Assembly (NCBI GenBank): GCA_963575645.1
Contig: OY754465.1
Span: 5,952,001-6,016,000, forward strand
Direction of reading: 5' to 3'
DNA length: 64,000 bases
From: Xanthostigma xanthostigma
Taxonomy: Eukaryota; Arthropoda; Insecta; Raphidioptera; Raphidiidae
Shown here: positions 55,427 to 64,000 of the stretch, piece by piece
Layout: each line of letters opens with the position of its first letter
How positions within the stretch are numbered: position 1 is the stretch's first letter
Translations under genes and position numbers: made by a program
Notes under the pieces: generated by a model
Seen by the model: the letters and a program-made list of their open reading frames with translations, nothing else
The model's database searches: none
What the model was told of the DNA's origin: nothing

Positions 55427-55716
55427 CATGAACCATTTAAAATATCTGACACCTCGAATATGTCGAACATATTCGAGGTGTCAGACATTATAGCGTTTTG
55501 GTTGAAGTTTTTAAGCTATCCAATTAAAAAACAAACCGTATCCTAAAATTTTTACATGTCGTCAAAACGACATGTTTCGGAAAATTTAGAGGGAAAATGC
55601 CCCAAAATCAAAAAAAGTCATAGAGGAAATAGGTGTCAGACTAGGCCTAATGAAGCCATATACAAAGTTTGGGGAGAGTGTTTGTCAGCAAAATTTTTGC
55701 CGACAGGCACTCTGGC
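55427..55716. mobile_element. Palindromic GTCAGAGTGCC element, copy C (one arm)
   Basis: The centre (CACCTCGAATATGTCGAACA) and the complete right arm, ending GCCGACAGGCACTCTGGC before TA, are present. The left arm is missing. Same family as 25069 and 34488. Confidence 0.75.
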
Positions 55717-55719
55717 TAA

Positions 55720-57375
55720 AAGATTTGAATAAAAGTTTCTGGTTAATAAAAATATGAAACAAAAAAGAGTTTTTAAAAAATCTGTTGATTTAGTTCATTC
55801 TGAAAACGCAGTTTACAAACACATTAAAAATTCAAGTGTTCACTGATTTTTTTGAAGTCAAAATATAAAAATAAATATTAAACAATGCTATCAGATAATA
55901 AACTTATTTTTCATTTTCGATTTTCATTACCATTATATTATTCTTAAAAAAATGATAAAGTGTATCAGTGATCACTTTTCCACAGTTTGAGCTTAAAAAA
56001 AATCTCGAAACCCAAAACCGGGTCAACTCTATAAAAGATATTGTTGACACTCCAAATTTCAACCGAGAGAAACAGCCATATATTTCAAAAGACAAATTTC
56101 GTAAACATGAGGTACATGAATTTGTTGACCCGAGCTCAGAACGGCAAACAATTTAAATAAATATTAAAACACTCACCAATCGTTATGTCCACCCGATGCC
56201 TGAAAACGAGATGTAAAAGCGCGCACTACTTTTGACACCTATTTTTAAACGTCATCTTTCGAAGTAACTAAATTCTAATTATATGAATAGTGAATACGTG
56301 TTTAAAAGCGCGCACTATTATTATGGAATATTTTATTTCATAAATTTTTGTATTCGCTCTGCCATCAATTCGCCGGTTGGCTGCCACTTGGTACTAAATT
56401 TTAACGTATTCGATATAATATTTCTACAGTATTTTTATTTGGTTTAACTATTGTATTTATAAAGTCACAAATTGGCTTTTTCGAGTTTTGATATGAACAT
56501 CCGTCGTCTTAGAGAGACAAATTTTGCTCACCGACAAGACTTTCGGGAATATTTCAAAGAATTGCAATCTTCCCTTTGCGTCATAGCACTGGTCTGGTTT
56601 CCAGGACACAGCAGTACCTCGCTTTTCAAATTACCCATTTTATTTCCCGTCGTTTACTTTTAACCTTCATCTTGAATGAAAACTTATCTATGACCACTGT
56701 AGAAAGTCACAATCCTTCAAAAACATCTGCAAGATGCATCGATATCGACACTACCGCACTTAAATAAAAGAAACGCGAGAGCCTGCACCGGCGAACTGCG
56801 GCTCAATACGCGATATGGTTGGTCATCATTCAATTTGCAATAAAATCTGTAAATCGACACATTTGATAAAATTTAAGTTATGGATCCCCAAAGCAAATTT
56901 TCTGAAGCAAAAATAAATAGCGAGGGTTTTCCGTTACGTTAAAAACTAGACTGAAGATTAGAACTAGTTACAGATTGGATAGATTTCTGACCTCTGCAAA
57001 AGTAAAACACAAAGCGAACAAAAAAACATCACGGGAAGAATAGTATAGCGGAACACTACTTTTCCCGGAACGAAAAATAGATGCTCCGTTTATTAATAAT
57101 ATACATAATATTATAATACTTACTTGCACCTTGCGAGGGTACCTCTCCTAATCCCAGGCTCCTAGACTCGAGCTCTCAGCTTTCATGATAATATCTGAAA
57201 TAAAAAAGATAGACAGATAAGAAATCAATACAAAATAGATAAAATAGCAATGGAGCTCCTGTTGCTACAATTTAAACTGTTCTATAAAATTCGTAAATTA
57301 TTGGATCTATTACGCAATTGCATAATACCGCTATTACACAGTTGGGTAATAGAAACTAGATAAAAATAAGAGACG
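55720..57375. other. No gene recognised
   Basis: Mostly AT-rich. A slightly GC-richer block at 56500-56800 and the stretch 57120-57180 show no splice sites, domain or repeat partner that I can support. Confidence 0.35.
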
Positions 57376-57384
57376 GTTCTTTTA

Positions 57385-57905
57385 AGGTGGCACTTCACAT
57401 GGCTATTTGAGTTCGCTATTGGGTGTTTGTTGTATTTGGCAAAATATATGACGTTCAAGACAAACATGCAAAAAGAGGCAAATACGACCATCTACACATA
57501 GCAGTCAAATAGCAAACACACAAGCATTTGGCAGCAGAACGCAAGGTTCAAAATTCCAGGAATTTTAGCACTGTTTCATTGTCCCAAATCATTTTCAATA
57601 GTAATTGTTCCAGTTCTCGCTCACAGCACAGACACAAAAATACTGCACGTCCTTACAGGTTCACGGCGCGTGCGCTTCTGAATATGGCCATTGTGTGGAC
57701 GGTTTATTTGCGTATTTGCCTATTTGACTTCTTTGATGTGCCTCGAAAAACCGACAAGCGCACGGTAACGCGTATTTGGTATTGGCCTTATTTGTCAAAT
57801 AGGCAAATAAGGCCAACACTTTGTCAAATAGACTGTCCACACTTGGTAATTGTTTGCCAAATATGCTAAATATACTAATAAAAATAGCCATGTGAAGTGC
57901 CGGCA
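57385..57905 (+). mobile_element. PIF/Harbinger-type non-autonomous element, copy 2 (521 bp)
   Basis: Inverse copy of 7176-7696 and exactly as long. It begins AGGTGGCACTTCACATGGC and ends GCCATGTGAAGTGCCGGCA, with TTA on both sides (57382-57384, 57906-57908). The MADF-like peptide is on the minus strand at 57548-57592. Confidence 0.78.
57548..57592 (-). pseudogene. MADF-like N-terminal peptide fossil, copy 2
   Basis: Minus-strand MIWDNETVLKFLEF-stop, as at 7489-7533 with Asn replaced by Ile at residue 2. M-I-W-D-N-E is closer to the usual MADF start. Confidence 0.4.
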
Positions 57906-57966
57906 TTAGGTATTAAGTTTTAAATACTATTGTACTGTTGGAAGAATAACTACATTTTGCAACTAA

Positions 57967-58375
57967 ACGCCGCTGGACACGAAGCTAGAAACACTGCTGG
58001 GACTTTTGCTGGCCGGCAGACTGGCTACGAGGCTGGAAATGACGTCACTGCGGGCTCGTCTGCCAGCTCACAAGATAGATTTAAAAATTAGAACAGGGGC
58101 TATTTTACTTGCTAGGTCCCGTGCTTGCTCTGTGCAAGAACCAATCAGGAAATAATATCTTCTCACGTGGGCGACATGAACAAACGTCAACAAACTAACA
58201 AGGCGTCATCCTGCTGCGAGTTCACAAGATGGAGTTTAAAATTTGAACAATTATGTAATAAATTGCTTGTTCAATTAAAAATGTTAACTCTACCTGCATT
58301 TAAATGCCGTAAAAGGGAATGTATGCAGTCACTTCGAAACGCGCCAGAAAAACTTTATTTTTGAGTCGGGCTTCT
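57967..58375. mobile_element. PIF/Harbinger-type MITE related to 5970-6364, inverse orientation
   Basis: Begins ACGCCGCTGGACACGAAG after TAA and shares GAAACACTGCTGGGACTT, GCTGGCCGGCAGACTGG and GAACCAATCAGGAAAT with the inverse of 5970-6364. The far end is diverged and its duplication is not clear. Confidence 0.6.
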
Positions 58376-58483
58376 TAGTTGTTACAACCGTTTTAAAATG
58401 AATTACAAACCCTTTAATCGCATCTGAATTGATCAAACCGTTTTCCAGATAAATGGCGACATTCGAGTGCACAAACTAACACA

Positions 58484-58579
58484 CTTACAAACAATCTCTC
58501 AGGCTAAACGCATATACCTGCTCCGTTCCGTAAAAACAAAGTATCTGTGAAAGCGTGCGATTCCGACGGTAACAGCTAG
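58484..58579 (+). mobile_element. Helitron 3' end, CAGCTAG|T type
   Basis: AAGCGTGCGATTCCGACGG followed by TAACAGCTAG and T, the same terminus type as the minus-strand end at 23147. The 5' end was not located. Confidence 0.45.
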
Positions 58580-58910
58580 TTTTTCAATAAACTTCGAAAT
58601 ATGTTACAAAAGACGATCGATCAATCATCAATTATAATTGATACAGTGGAACAATGTAATAAATAAAGACAGTTTTAAAAGCTTAAGGCGGAGACAAAGT
58701 TTTAACAATATTATTATGCATAACTTCAGCTGACAGGATATTTTTAAAACTTTCTTGCGTTGAATATTTATATAGCATATTTTTAAAACTTAAAAAAAGT
58801 TGTATACACGTTGGAATATAAATTATACGTTTTCCTTTAATTAAATTATTATAAGAAATAAGTTTAAAGCTTCAATGAAAAAAAATATTTACACTTAGAA
58901 TTAATATTTC
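58580..58910. other. No gene recognised
   Basis: AT-rich spacer. Confidence 0.35.
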
Positions 58911-58918
58911 GTCGTTGG

Positions 58919-59291
58919 TTCTGTAATATTGCTTATGTTCAAAAAGCAAAATTTGCAGAAAAGGCCAAAAAGTGGTTATTTCAGCAATGTATGGTAAGAA
59001 CTAGCAATTTCAGAGGTATATTACTAATTCATACTTATCTTCACTATACGTGTTTAATTAAGACGAAGTATTTTCTTAAAAATATTTAACGTTAATTTCG
59101 GATTTATTGGCACATGGGAGGAATTATTTGATACAACTTTTCACATAAGAGTTACTTCCCCTTGTTGGTTACTGTAAAATTAATTTGGAGGTATTACTAG
59201 TGTATATAGAGCTCCGTTTCCTAATCTTTTCATTTAAAACACACAAAATCTGCCAATTATGCACATAAGAGCTATTACAGAACCAACGACG
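58919..59291. mobile_element. TCGTCGTTGGTTCT MITE, copy 2 (inverse)
   Basis: Ends TCGTCGTTGGTTCTGTAAT and ATTACAGAACCAACGACGA. The interior is the inverse of 11465-11851 (shared TTGGCACATGGGAGGAATTA and its inverse). The flanking dinucleotides are less clean than in copy 1. Confidence 0.75.
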
Positions 59292-59523
59292 ATTTACTGC
59301 ATTGCTGTAGAACAGTTACAGAGCTGAAAAGGTTTGTTTCAAAAAATTATTTTAAATCTTCATTAAAATGATCAGTTGGTTATTCAACAAATAGACTTTT
59401 ATCTTATTAAACGATTTTCACTGCTAACAACAATCAAATTTTATAGTCGAATGTTTCTACACTTTAACGTTAACCGATTGAGATGAAATTTAGCACACGT
59501 TTCGATGACAATAATATAATACA

Positions 59524-59720
59524 GTAGAACCTCTGTATGTCAAACTCTTTGAATAATTTCGACTTAGGCGAATTTTGAGGGGAAATATTCGACTTGTAGA
59601 GGTTAAGATTCATTCTAACAAATTGTGAGTTGCTACGTTCGAGATACAGAGATCCAATTTATTTTTTCGAGTTATGGAGAGAAAATATGTACCGAAATGG
59701 CTTGTAGAGACACTTTGAAA
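59524..59720 (+). mobile_element. Pogo/Tigger-like end fragment
   Basis: Starts CAGTAGAACCTCTGTATGTC after TA, followed by several TTCGAC/GTAGAGG words of the pogo type. No opposite end was found. Confidence 0.45.
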
Positions 59721-59786
59721 AATGACAGTTCCGTCAAAATTTAACTCTGGAGATATCAGTAGGACACTGGACAGGTTGGTTTCATC

Positions 59787-60329
59787 TAGTGATGTGCCGG
59801 ATATCCGTATCCGTATCCGCGGATATCCAAGGGAGAAGAAAGATCCGTAACAGTATCCGTTAGTTTTTGGCGGATCTTTTACGGATCTTTTACCTTATTA
59901 ATTTTCAATTCATAGATGAAATTTTATATACATAGGTGATTAGGTAATAATGAAAAACTGTCAAATTCCATTCAGATTGTTTTTTTTTTTTTAATCGCAT
60001 TTGGCACCTTTATATTGCAAATATTTATCGTAGTGAGTACCATACCAACAGTACATAACTCAAAGGTACTAAAAAACTATTTTTATAATGAGATATTGCA
60101 CATCGATCTTTGGAAAAAGACAATCTGTTATGAGAGTTAACTCTTAAAGAGGTGAATAACTTTTTCCCATAACAGATAGTCTCGTTCCAAAAGTCGATGT
60201 GCAATATTTACCGCCGCGTACTCTAAGAAAGTTAAGATCCGTATTCGTATCCGCGGATCTTGAAACCAAATATCCGTATTCAGATCCGTATCCGCGGATA
60301 TACATTTTGAACGATCCGGCACATCACTA
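59787..60329 (-). mobile_element. hAT-type MITE, TAGTGATGTGCCGGAT family, copy 3
   Basis: Inverse orientation to copies 1 and 2 and about 543 bases long. A perfect 8-base duplication GTTTCATC flanks it (59779-59786, 60330-60337). Confidence 0.9.
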
Positions 60330-60559
60330 GTTTCATCTAATGGCCAACATTCGTTATTTTTGGGACAGTCAGTTTTAATTTAAAAAATCTAATAATAATA
60401 CACAACAACGGGAAAAACTCAATTCTCCGTTTATTACGCAATCAAACTCGAACAAATGCGAGTAATGTACACAAACAAAGCAAAATATGTATGACATACG
60501 CGCACCCTTGATCGACCCACGCATGATTTCAGTGATGTAGTGTGTCCATATTGCGATAT

Positions 60560-61700
60560 CTTCCTACTTGCGGTCGTGCCATTTGCGGTCGCAACAAATT
60601 TCATCCCACTTGCGGTCAATCAATTGTTTTTAATTTAAATATGAAACGCTCAGCAACTAAGGCTATATGCGTAAACATAAGATCAATTAAAGGTAAGTAT
60701 GATTGATGGATATCTAGAACACTGAGGTTTACACCAATTATAGGAGACGTGAGCCCGGACACCCCTTAACTACAACGGTTGTTGTGGTTAAGGAGCGGCC
60801 AAACGCGGTCAATCAATATGATAAAATGCAAATAATGTCAGTGGTGATCTCACTTGCGGTAAAGAAAATAACTTTATAAATCGATAATTAAAAATTTCCT
60901 ACAGAAAGAATAAGTCATTACGTCATCTAAACAATTCAGAATGCAATCTAACAGATTTTTCCAAAATACTAAAATAATATGGCACAACTAATTTTAATTC
61001 TTATTACTAAAATCTTTCATTAACGTCTGAATAGAAATCTTCAAATAAATAAAATTGTCGACCAATTTTTTTCAGACTGTATATTGACAAAAATAAAATT
61101 ATAAATCAATATTACAAAAAATGACGTTTCGATCTGGGTTTAGATCTTCTTCAGATTTATATCTAAAAATATAAAAAATTAATTAGTAAAATCTACTTAT
61201 TTTATAATAGAATGCGGAAGTTAATTATCGAAAATTATTCTTATAAATTTTTCATAATTTTCGGTAATTAACTTCTGCATTCTATTATAAAATAAGTAGA
61301 TTTTACCAATTATTTTTTTTATATTTTTAGATATTTCTGAAGAAGATCTAAACCCAGATTTTTTTGTAATATTGATTTATAATCTTATTTTTGTCAATAT
61401 ACAGTCTGAAAAAAATCTTATTACTAAAGCCTATATTTGTCTTCATTTTTTATTTAATTCAACATTGTTGATGCGATGGTGATTTTGTTGCGCAGTTAAA
61501 AGCAAAGAGGATATGGGGGTGTTTTTAAAAAAACGGTGGGGCTCTGTTGATGCGAAACTGAATGTGTATTTTCTGTGACCACAAGTGGGGTCACTCCTAA
61601 CATAATTTTCTTTTAATAATATCGATTGACCGCAAGTGGACGATAATATTGTTCAGACGGCAAATGGTACGACCGCAATTGGAACAGTTTTCTTTTATTG
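60560..61700. mobile_element. DNA transposon with ACTTGCGGTC subterminal repeats
   Basis: The left end has TACTTGCGGTCGTGCCATTT and then CACTTGCGGTCAATCAA; the right end is the inverse (TTGACCGCAAGTGG ... AAATGGTACGACCGCAATTG). At least eight ACTTGCGGTC-like words or inverses occur between 60568 and 61715. Also visible is a hairpin CCTTAACTACAAC-GGTT-GTTGTGGTTAAGG (60764-60793). No transposase was seen. The fold-back element at 61018-61420 lies inside. Confidence 0.65.
61018..61420. mobile_element. Fold-back element with hairpin-CGAAACG motif (family of 12989-13226)
   Basis: Outer sequence ATTAACGTCTGAATAGAAAT with AATAAATAAAATTGTCGACC as in 12989. The arms mirror each other over about 170 bases, including TACTTATTTTATAATAGAAT. 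The minus strand at 61122-61154 reads CTGAAGA, stem GATCT-AAACCC-AGATC, then GAAACGTCA; the right arm has lost the CGAAACG part. Confidence 0.72.
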
Positions 61701-61719
61701 CGGTGGCTGTCAAAATAAC

Positions 61720-62925
61720 GTTTCTTATTGGTTGTAAACTCAGTTTAAATATGAACTGGCATTTATGTGTTTTTCATAGTCAGTTTAAAAATCGCAGATA
61801 AAACAGACATTTTTTCTTTTAACAATAATAGTACACCACTGTTTAATTGGAAAACAAATGAGATATCGGCACAGTCGACTATTTTCATTTTAAATTAGCA
61901 TCTGCCAATCAAAACTGTTCAAGTTAGAATGAAAACAATAAAATAAAAGTTTATTTTTCATTGAAAAGTAAACTCTGGAGGGATATATTTCTCGTTGCGG
62001 TAAATTGAAAAATTTATATTATGATTTTCCTTGTTCGCAGTAATTTTGTACTTATTCGATCGAATTTGTTTTTGAACTCGGTTGTTTTTGTTTTGATTTT
62101 TGGGGCTTTAAAAACTTTACGAAAATATTAACATCACGAGAAATCATCTCTAGTTGAGATATAACCCGTAAAAAATGGCTTGAATTTTTACTTTCAATAA
62201 ATGTTTGATAAAATTATACGGGATACAAGGCCAAATATAAAAAAATTGGTTGTCTGTAAAGTCGGTTTACGGACGATAGTTTTACGTGATAACGTATTCC
62301 GCTCGAAAATCATATTTAATAATACATAACCTAAATTTTAGTAGCTGTCAAACTATATTTTTACCGACTAATAATTTGATCAACCAAAGCAAAATACATA
62401 TTTTTAAGCAATTATAAAAGACATTTAAAAGAATGTATATATATTATATATTTGTTAACAAACCGTATAATTTATCTGCTATGAAATGCAGATCCATTAT
62501 CGTGCGTTCAGTTATACTTTGGCTTGGATGAATCGGTAATAATTATATGACACAAAAAATATCCGTGCAAAAACGAACAAATAACGATGTATTATCTGAA
62601 AAATTGCTTTAAAAATTCGATAATTTATGACATTTTTATTAGATATCTTGATTTTAAGTCTTAATTTCCACGGTTTATAAAACAAAGGCCATCTGTCAGA
62701 TGTAGCTTTCACTGGAACAGCCGAAAAAAATGTTGAACGCACACTACTCTCTGACGTCACGCGAGAAGAGTGAAATGCCTACAAGCCGACGCCGATCGTG
62801 CTTCTCTATCGGTTATACTGCGCTCTCGCTTGCACGCACAGGGTCAGGCGGAACGTTACGGCGTTACACTTTTTCGTGCGTGCAGCTGGTGTTTTCATCA
62901 ATTTATAAGACGTTATCACGTCAAA
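61720..62925. other. No gene recognised
   Basis: AT-rich to 62700. A GC-richer block at 62740-62900 holds overlapping frames (62730-62960, 62770-63006) without domains. Confidence 0.35.
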
Positions 62926-62933
62926 ACAATTTT

Positions 62934-63121
62934 TTATTCACTAGAACATTATTTTATTAGTCAACGTTTCGGCAGAAATTCTTCAGGACCTATAACAAAT
63001 AAATAAAACCCTACAACATCTAAACCATAGGGTTTTATTTATTTGTTGTAGGTCCTGAAGAAAACAAGAATTTCTGCCGAAACGTTGACTAATACAATAA
63101 TGTTCTAGTGAATAAAAATTG
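62934..63121. mobile_element. Fold-back element with hairpin-CGAAACG motif
   Basis: Arms of about 80 bases: CACTAGAACATTATTTTATT and AATACAATAATGTTCTAGTG at the outer ends. TAGTCAACGTTTCGGCAGAA is mirrored by TTCTGCCGAAACGTTGACTA. CTGAAGAA...CGAAACGTTGAC occurs on both strands, one per arm. Loop about 16 bases. Confidence 0.72.
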
Positions 63122-63124
63122 TTT

Positions 63125-64000
63125 TTATATTTAGCCTTGTATCCCGTATAATTTTATCATACCATAATACCAAGGTGTCTTATTTTGTTAATAAATGTTT
63201 GTTTAACCAAGGGATCATCATATTTTTTAAAAAGATATAGGTAGTACGGAACCCTCAGTCCGCGAGATCGACTCTCACTCGGCCTGTTTTTTTATTACAC
63301 TTCCCACACAGTAACAAAAGAAAAAAGTACTTCAAAAAATAAAGTGCAGATTTATTCGTGTCCACAATCGCTACTTATTCTTTTTCTACGAATAAAATAA
63401 ATGATAACTGTGAAAATATTAAACGACACGCAATAAATCTTAATTTCACCGTTTGTGAAAGACAGTGGAGCTTTTAAAAGGGGGGCAAAAACACGTCTCC
63501 GCGTCTTTCGCATAAAAAACATCAGCAGATTTAGCGAGGCGAGAGGATTCATTTATCAGTACTACTTTTATGGATTTCGCAGAAACAACAGGAAAGTAGG
63601 CGCGTTTAGAGACGGTAGACGAGACGGGGTTGGGGGTGTTGACGGTGTCACATTACTGTCAAGATTGTGATGTGTGCAGAGGCCACTTGACGGCTTACAA
63701 CGTTAACCCGCGCCTCTCACATAATGAAGAAAAATTGCAGTGTCTTGAAAATATGTAGTTTAAGTCGCACGTAATAAACTATATTTAAAGCGTATACCCA
63801 GTGGTGTTGTGCTAATTTTTTTTTTACCGGAACGCTCCCAAATTTGACGACGGGGGGGGGGGGGGTGAAAAGAGGTAAAAAGCTGTAACTGAAATACATT
63901 AACATTATTTTTTTCATTGTTTGGAATTTTTCTATTTGTTGGCACATTGTTACAAATTTTTTCAATTGTTATGTCGATTTGAGAAAAAAAAACAAATTAC
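63125..64000. other. No gene recognised
   Basis: Contains TAGTACGGAACCCTCAGTCC with CTCACTCGGCC near 63240-63285, a type of phrase common in insect repeats, and a 14-G run at 63852-63865. Nothing else can be supported. Confidence 0.35.

Overview
The window is eukaryotic and very probably from an insect with a large, AT-rich, transposon-filled genome. It has spliced exons with consensus splice sites, pol III (tRNA-derived) SINEs, non-LTR retrotransposons with (ATT)n tails, Helitrons, and hAT, PIF/Harbinger and Tc1/mariner-like elements. There are no prokaryotic operons, no CRISPR array and no rRNA. The Helitron ends, Harbinger elements and SINE type are arthropod-like. I cannot name the species.

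Only one host gene is supported, on the + strand. An exon at 10952-11142 encodes a single transmembrane segment that closely resembles the membrane anchor of FNDC4/FNDC5 (fibronectin type III domain-containing, irisin-precursor family). A terminal exon at 28417-29439 joins it in matching phase (phase 0) and encodes a long Ser/Arg/Pro-rich cytoplasmic tail ending in a stop. The 17.3-kb intron between them, and nearly everything else here, is mobile DNA. The extracellular FN3 exons are not recognised and probably lie upstream of base 1.

Layout. 1-10950: SINEs, an LTR-like block, two Harbinger MITEs, Helitron ends and palindromic elements. 11143-28416 (intron): TA-flanked MITEs, fold-back elements, a nested cluster at 16865-18532 (MITE containing a SINE and a mariner-like element), a fold-back element carrying a truncated LINE and a hAT MITE (20267-22400), a second LINE inside a palindromic element (25069-26539), and a solo LTR (27562-28144). 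29440-64000: hAT elements with clear 8-bp duplications, a 1.3-kb Harbinger relic with its first transposase exon (32431-33769), a tandem 489-bp duplication with a palindrome (36027-37053), Helitrons that carry a tRNA-like sequence, two multi-kilobase inverted repeats (43105-45305 and 50402-53712), a third LINE (47305-48530), and many more MITEs.

No new multi-gene system is visible. The points most worth checking are the repeat-bearing tail of the FNDC-like protein, a shared hairpin-CGAAACG motif in at least six unrelated-looking palindromic elements (possibly hammerhead/Penelope-like), Helitron capture of a tRNA, and the deep nesting of elements with readable target-site duplications. All identifications come from reading the sequence; no database search was run.
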